From Cristatella mucedo (taxonomy: Eukaryota > Bryozoa > Phylactolaemata > Cristatellidae), in assembly GCA_009760855.2 (NCBI GenBank), contig WPIO01000003.1:13631001-13695000 (forward strand): a DNA stretch of 64,000 nt, given 5' to 3'. The notes under the pieces were generated by a model. The model saw nothing but the letters and a program-made list of their open reading frames with translations, had not been told where the DNA came from and did no database searches. Positions 38,640-64,000 of this stretch are shown here, piece after piece. The position numbers and the translations under genes were made by a program. Position 1 is the first letter of the stretch. Every line of letters begins with the position of its first letter.

Positions 38640-39290
38640 GATATCCACAGTCTAGGTAGGACCTGCTTCGCATTCGCTTCTGTTGCAAATTAATCTTCAA
38701 GACCGTCGTAGTTGCCCCATCACACCACTTCTCGCCAACCTGCAATGGCTACCAGTCAAGCAACGCATCGACTTCAAGGTTTCGTCGCTCACTTTTAGGT
38801 CCCTTCATTCTTTGGCTCCAGCCGACCTATCATATCTACTGCCTCACCAGGCTAAGCATCGTACCGCCCGCTTTTCGGAATCTAACTGTTTACCTATACC
38901 TCGTGCGAACTTCAAATCCTTTGGAGACCGTGCCTCTAGTTCGTATGCTCCCAAAGCCTGGAACTCACTCCCGACTTGCGTCACGACATCCCCTGACTTT
39001 ACCACATTTATAAAGAATTTAAAAACGCACCTATTTATGTCAGCATTTAGTGGGTTCCCGTGACTCGTCCTTTATGCGCTTATCGGTGCTAACACTGCGC
39101 CTGCTGCCACTAACCGCACTTGCATGGCATGCTGACCCTGTGCATATCACCCCTAACCATGTTATTCTTGTTGTTTGTTAAGCATGATACCACTCACCAT
39201 TCGATCGTATTTCCTTTGCAGCAAATGTATGGCACATAGAAAGAGATTGGGTTCTCTGAGCTCTTTATCAAGTGTATTACTGCTATTATT
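38640..39290 (+). mobile_element. LINE-A 3' fragment
   Basis: Reads ITPLLANLQWLPVKQRIDFK, SSLTFRSLHSLAPADLSYLL, then PKAWNSLPTCVTTSPDFTTF and a stop at about 39,063. This is the intact C-terminal end of ORF2. It is followed by a 3' UTR (ACCCTGTGCATATCACCCCT) and the tail stem-loop with (ATT)n. Confidence 0.88.
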
Positions 39291-39299
39291 CAAGTAAAA

Positions 39300-40976
39300 T
39301 AATGGAATAACCAATTTATTGTTCCCGATAAATCTATCGACCTGAGGTGGCTGCAACTGGTGCAGTAGTTGAGCTAAAAATGAAGGGGCTAGCTTTAGCC
39401 GGCTCTTTTGGTCAGAATAAGATATTTGCTCCGCATCCGTTGACCAACCGAGAGCCATCGCAGCTCATTTAGGAAGGAACCGGTGGCTGAATTTTCCCTA
39501 AATTCTTAACCAACCTTGCAGCTACATTCATCCCTAACATTCATTACTGTTATTATTCATTCATTACATTACATTCATTATTCATATATTCATTACTAGC
39601 AGTGGAGGCCTAATGGCTCTTCCAGTAGAACAGCTAAAACTGAATTATAGCAGTTAAGAATAGATATAACCAGGGAGCTAGTAAGATCTTTAGTCAACCG
39701 CTATGGTAGGCAATGCCTGATCGGAGAGACACGGATCGGACAGGATGACTTGCCATGGAAATCAGCCAGCTACCGAGGTTCGTAGCTCCACATTTTGGAC
39801 AGGTGGACAGGGATCGAGCATGAATTCAATTGGTAATCATGAATTTACTACTGTGAGACCTAATTGTGTTGCCAATGATAACATTACCTGGCTATCACAG
39901 ATGATTTCGATAGTCCTTATCCTATAAGCAATACATTAAATATTTACGTGATAGGTTCAATAGTTTCAGTTACTGCATCATTAAATGCTGTTCTGTGAGA
40001 AAGCAAAATTTAGAACACAGTGCACATTAGAGAGAATATTGCATTGAAATGTCTTGAAATGATTTACAGGTTCAGAGAGGCGATTACCGAATGTCCCAAG
40101 ATGATTAACGCTAACCATGCCCGTACCTTTATACAAATTATGCTAATAACAATTTCAGTAATGAATGGGATGACATAAAAGGTCAGTATTAAGTCACATC
40201 CCAACCTTATTTATTGCTCTATCTATAATACTTACTGCAGTTGTGGAGTCATAGTATAGATAGAAAAAACAGATCTCAAATTAAGACTAACTATAGGTTT
40301 TTAAGTAATCCTCTAATCTGGTTAGAAGATGAATCATATAATGCCGAGAAAGTAACTATTTTCTTGCATGAGAAAGGTATTTAAGGAAATCCAATGTTTA
40401 ATGATAATTAATCATTCTTTTTCTCTAGCCTCTCACGTTAGTCATATAAATTCACTCTTTTTGACAGATCAATAAGCAAATATTTTTCACGACTAATGTG
40501 GGGAATTGAGCTGAGTGTATGCGCAAAATCAAGTGGCAGATACTGAAGTAGTAGCTTCCACAACAGACACGTGAGTACTGCATAGGCATGGTAGTGATGA
40601 TTAAACTATGGAGGGATCCAACCATCACCTTCAAGGCACAACCGATTAGAGCAATGTTAAGGAACGCTCCTCCATGCTTGTCCAAGAGGGCTGACAGAAG
40701 CCACCTTCCATTAGGCTTTCAGTAAGTGTAGCCGTGCTTGCAGCTTAAGGGTCTGTTTCCACAAGGAGCTATATGTCTTATATAACGGCGAAGATGCCTC
40801 GGACGCCTCAAATGCCTCCTTAATTCGGCACGACTCGGACTTTTGGCTTCTGTATAAGTCTAAAGGAAGCTAGAGGGGTTTCTAGACCTCTAGCTGGTTC
40901 CATGTCTATACAGGTTACTTGGTCAAGTGGGCCAAAGCCATTCTAGATCTCAGACTACAAAGTTGCCAGAATATTT
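39300..40976. other. Intergenic sequence before the kinesin gene
   Basis: AT-rich, with a degenerate CATT repeat around 39,536-39,595. No gene or transposon recognised. Confidence 0.4.
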
Positions 40977-41112
40977 TCATTTTAAAGCCGGTGCCATATG
41001 CGATTTAAGTATGTCAAGATCATATACGGAGACCTTTGCCAACTGTATTTCGCTGTCTTTAAGACCTTCAGCAGCATGTTCCACAATTAATAATACAGCA
41101 TCATCACTAACA
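40977..41112 (-). CDS. Possible orphan terminal exon (unrecognised)
   Basis: On the minus strand a pyrimidine-rich acceptor (TTTTTTTTATACTGTTAG) precedes an open frame DDAVLLIVEHAAEGLKDSEI continuing through QLAKVSVYDLDILKSHMAPA to a TGA. The helical, charged composition looks protein-like, unlike the shadow frames nearby. It lies 0.46 kb beyond the kinesin stop codon, so it would belong to the kinesin 3' UTR, an alternative 3' end or a nested gene. I do not recognise the family. Confidence 0.22.
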
Positions 41113-41572
41113 GTATAAAAAAAACTCATGACTGCTCTAACTATAAAGGTAAGTACTGTTACGACAGCAAAATGCCACAAATGGCAGGGCAAGGGTAGCA
41201 TTGCAATAGAAATATAAGCAAAGCCAAAAGCTACATGGCAGTTGAAATCAGTCACAAGCACTCGCTGGCACTGGGCGGTGTTGATCGATTGCTCTGAATG
41301 GCACGTTGGTACGTTGGCCATCCAACTTCAGCTGCCTGCTTTCTATGGAGATTCTGCTGCAATGACACTACAAGGGTGCGGGCACACTTGCAGCCCGTAC
41401 GGTCCACAGGAAATCTCATGCCGAAGCGGTGCTAGGCAGACGTTAAGCTGCATCAAGCGAGTCTGGAAAAGACGAAAGAATCCAGTCAGCATTGCCACAT
41501 TATCGATGGCAGAAAGATATAATCCATGCCTGCTCATCATCGACCCATAGCAGCAGCAGAAGCAGCAACTAT

Positions 41573-61644
<20,072 letters not shown>

Positions 61645-62224
61645 CTATTCGAAGCCAAGAGAATCTTGCTTACATGCTGATGCACCCCTGCATCTGCACT
61701 AGCCAGACGTTGACGATGCAGCTGAACAGTTTTCTTTGCTGACAAAATTAACCGATTCCTAGTTCTACAACACTACCCTGTGCTACTGCACCCGTTGTTG
61801 AGCAACCTACAGCCTTGTTGTTAAAATCGAGGTCCAGAATGTCTGTGATAACCATAATCACAAAATACAGCCATAAGAGGTCATCACCTATACAGCTTGT
61901 AGGGGCCCTCTTTTGTGTCATCGGTGCAAAAATTTACACCTGCCATAGTTCAGGTTTTTTCAATGCCTCAATCGACAAGCAGGTTGTCCACAAGCAATTA
62001 AAATGGCTATCCCTCAAGTCATACATAAATAGCTTAAATTTGATTCGAATGTTCTGCCCAATTATTAACACCACTCTTCCTTCTTTCAAATATGTTTGAA
62101 CCAATTTATAGCTAGACAACTTTTAAAACACACAGCAAAGGATGGGTAGTCGAAAAATTTCAGCCTGGATTTAAGAGCCCTATTTGGCTAAAAACAGACT
62201 TCAACCCACGTGTGACTAACGACA

Positions 62225-62395
62225 TTCTTTGCAGTTATTACGGTGAGAATGTCACAGCCTTAATCCTGCTCAACCTGTCGGCAGCTTTGGACAGCATAGC
62301 ACATCTAATCCCCTTGAAAAGCTTGGAAACAGCAGCCGATCTTGTGGATGAAGCTCTGGCATGGCTTGCATCGTACAGCTGAGTCAAGATATTTG
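62225..62395 (+). mobile_element. LINE RT fragment (N-terminal RT motif)
   Basis: Reads NVTALILLNLSAALDSIAHL then EALAWLASY before a stop, matching the RT block LLLLDLSAAFDTIDH...ALAWLRSYL. No 3' end follows directly. Confidence 0.65.
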
Positions 62396-63079
62396 CACAT
62401 GGTGAGTCAAGACATTTGCCATGACTAGGGATGATCAGGTCATCTCAATCGGGGCTGCCACCTTATGTACATGTATTTCCTCAAAGGGCCTGTTTAGGAT
62501 CCCTAGCTGTTCCCCATCTTTGCAGAACATCTAGAGCAAACAGTTCAGACCCACGACAAAAGCAGTCCTTACCTAATTCACATCACCCAGCTTTGTTTAT
62601 TATTCAACCATTTGAGTCAGAGCTGATATGATTCACAGAGTGACCTATTCCCACAGTGACATTAGGCTTTGGATGTCAGCAGGCATTCTTGATATTAAAT
62701 GATAATACAACTGAAGCGATCTTAATAAGAGAGTCAAAATGCATTGCTGGAGTTAGGGACTTAAATTTTTCAATTAGGGGTGTAGTGGCAAGACCAAAGT
62801 CTAGTGCTCACACTTCATATATTTTGTCTAGTGACTGACTGATATACACCGTTTTAATTCAAAAGGCTACTTCCACAGCCAATCAACGTATTCTATGCCT
62901 CCCCACGATTAGGTGATGCTAACCATGAATGACAGCTAAAAGATTAGCTGCAGACAGTAGTAGCTTCTTGGTTCTCTCTAGGTTTGTCTACTGTGGCAGG
63001 CTGCCAAAAAATACCACAAATCACTACTGTTAGCACAAAACATTGTCACACGATGGTCTTTAAATCCAAGAATTTCAGC

Positions 63080-63640
63080 TACATGTCCTGTACTGGCTCC
63101 CAGTCAAGCAACGCATCGGCTTCAAGGTTTTGTCACTCACTTTTAGGTCCCTTCATTCTTTGGCTCCAGCCGACCTATCGGATCTACTCCTCCATCAGGC
63201 TAAACATTGTACCATCTGCTTTTCGGAATCCAATTGTTTACCTATACCTCGTAGGAACCTATATTCCTTTGAAGACCGGGCCTTTAGTTCGTATGCTTTC
63301 AAGGCCTAGAACTCACTCCCGACTTGCGTCACGACATCTGCTGACTTGACCACGTTTAAAAAGACACTAAAAACACAGCTATTTATCACAGCATTAGGTG
63401 AGTCCTTTGACTCATTCTTTGTGTGCTTACCCGACTGGCACTCTGCATGCTGCCACTAACCATTCTTGCATACTGACCCTGTGCATGTCACCCCTAAGCA
63501 TGTTATTCTTGTTGCTTATCAAGCATGATACCACTCACCCCATTCGATCATGATTCCTTTGCAACGCATGTAAAGTGCCTAGAAAGTGAGTTCTCTGTGG
63601 GTGCTATATCAAATGTATTATTACTATTATTATTACGTCC
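63080..63640 (+). mobile_element. LINE-A 3' copy
   Basis: Starts at the equivalent of CTGGCTCCCAGTCAAGCAAC (WLPVKQR). It continues through FRSLHSLAPADLSDLLLHQA and SLPTCVTTSADLTTF with one stop, then the 3' UTR, a tail with an 8-10 bp loss in the stem (CCTAGAAAGTGAGTTCTCTG) and (ATT)n. Confidence 0.85.
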
Positions 63641-64000
63641 CACTTGCTGATATTGCTGTGATTGCTTCAGGTCAGGCAGCACACACAGCTCAAAACTTCA
63701 CATGTGACCTACAAGAACAGCTAGGCTAAGGTACTTCAAATCCATCTGAACTGATGCAGAAGCTTAGCCTCCTCGTGCCCTCTGGTCTTCGATAAATAAG
63801 GAACTAGCAGATCTTCCTTTCACTTTTAGGCTCTTGGCAAGAGAAATTTTTTATTTGTATGTCTTAAACTGGAGAACTCATTTCCACAGTTCCGAAGCAA
63901 AGATTACTTTTTGCTTCTCTAGCTGACACTTGTTTCGTAAGACAAAGGTTTTTGAGTAAAAAAGGTGTGAGAATTTGAGAGGCTATAGATGACTTTTAGA

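Overview
This window is nuclear DNA from an animal: protein-coding exons are short, split by long GT-AG introns, and the rest is dominated by decayed transposable elements and microsatellites. The two genes present (BBS2 and a KIF7/KIF27-type kinesin) and the mix of CR1/L2-like LINEs, tRNA-derived SINEs, Tc1/mariner, pogo/Tigger and hAT elements point to an invertebrate metazoan with motile or signalling cilia. The species cannot be named from sequence alone.

Left half, + strand: the 3' part of BBS2, a core BBSome subunit, runs from 5,570 to the stop at 31,350 in ten recognisable exons whose splice phases agree. They encode about 400 residues, from the end of the beta-propeller to the C-terminus. 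The N-terminal exons lie upstream of the window, and one short exon between 7,079 and 11,285 was not found. BBS2 introns hold LINE fragments, two SINE families, a Tc1 relic split by a SINE, a 297-bp hAT-type MITE inside a LINE, a 14-bp minisatellite, and a 2.3-kb LTR element (20,068-22,360, minus strand) with a gag-like frame and no visible pol.

Centre (31,351-41,572): the interval between two convergent genes, filled mainly by a 2.67-kb Tigger/pogo element with intact ends and TA target sites (33,620-36,289), an 841-bp inverted-repeat element (37,241-38,081), a LINE 3' end and a full-length SINE.

Right half, minus strand: the C-terminal 611 residues of the single KIF7/KIF27 (Costal-2) type kinesin run from 61,644 down to the stop at 41,573 in twelve exons with consistent phases. 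They encode the coiled-coil stalk and tail; motor exons lie beyond 64,000. Introns carry LINE copies, nested SINEs, a Tc1-like transposon and long dinucleotide tracts.

BBS2 and KIF7/KIF27 both act in cilia (BBSome trafficking; Hedgehog signalling and axoneme architecture) and sit tail to tail about 10.2 kb apart. The most informative repeat signals are a tRNA-headed SINE whose 3' end matches the 3' stem-loop tail of the resident LINE, nested insertions that give relative ages, and the gag-only LTR element.
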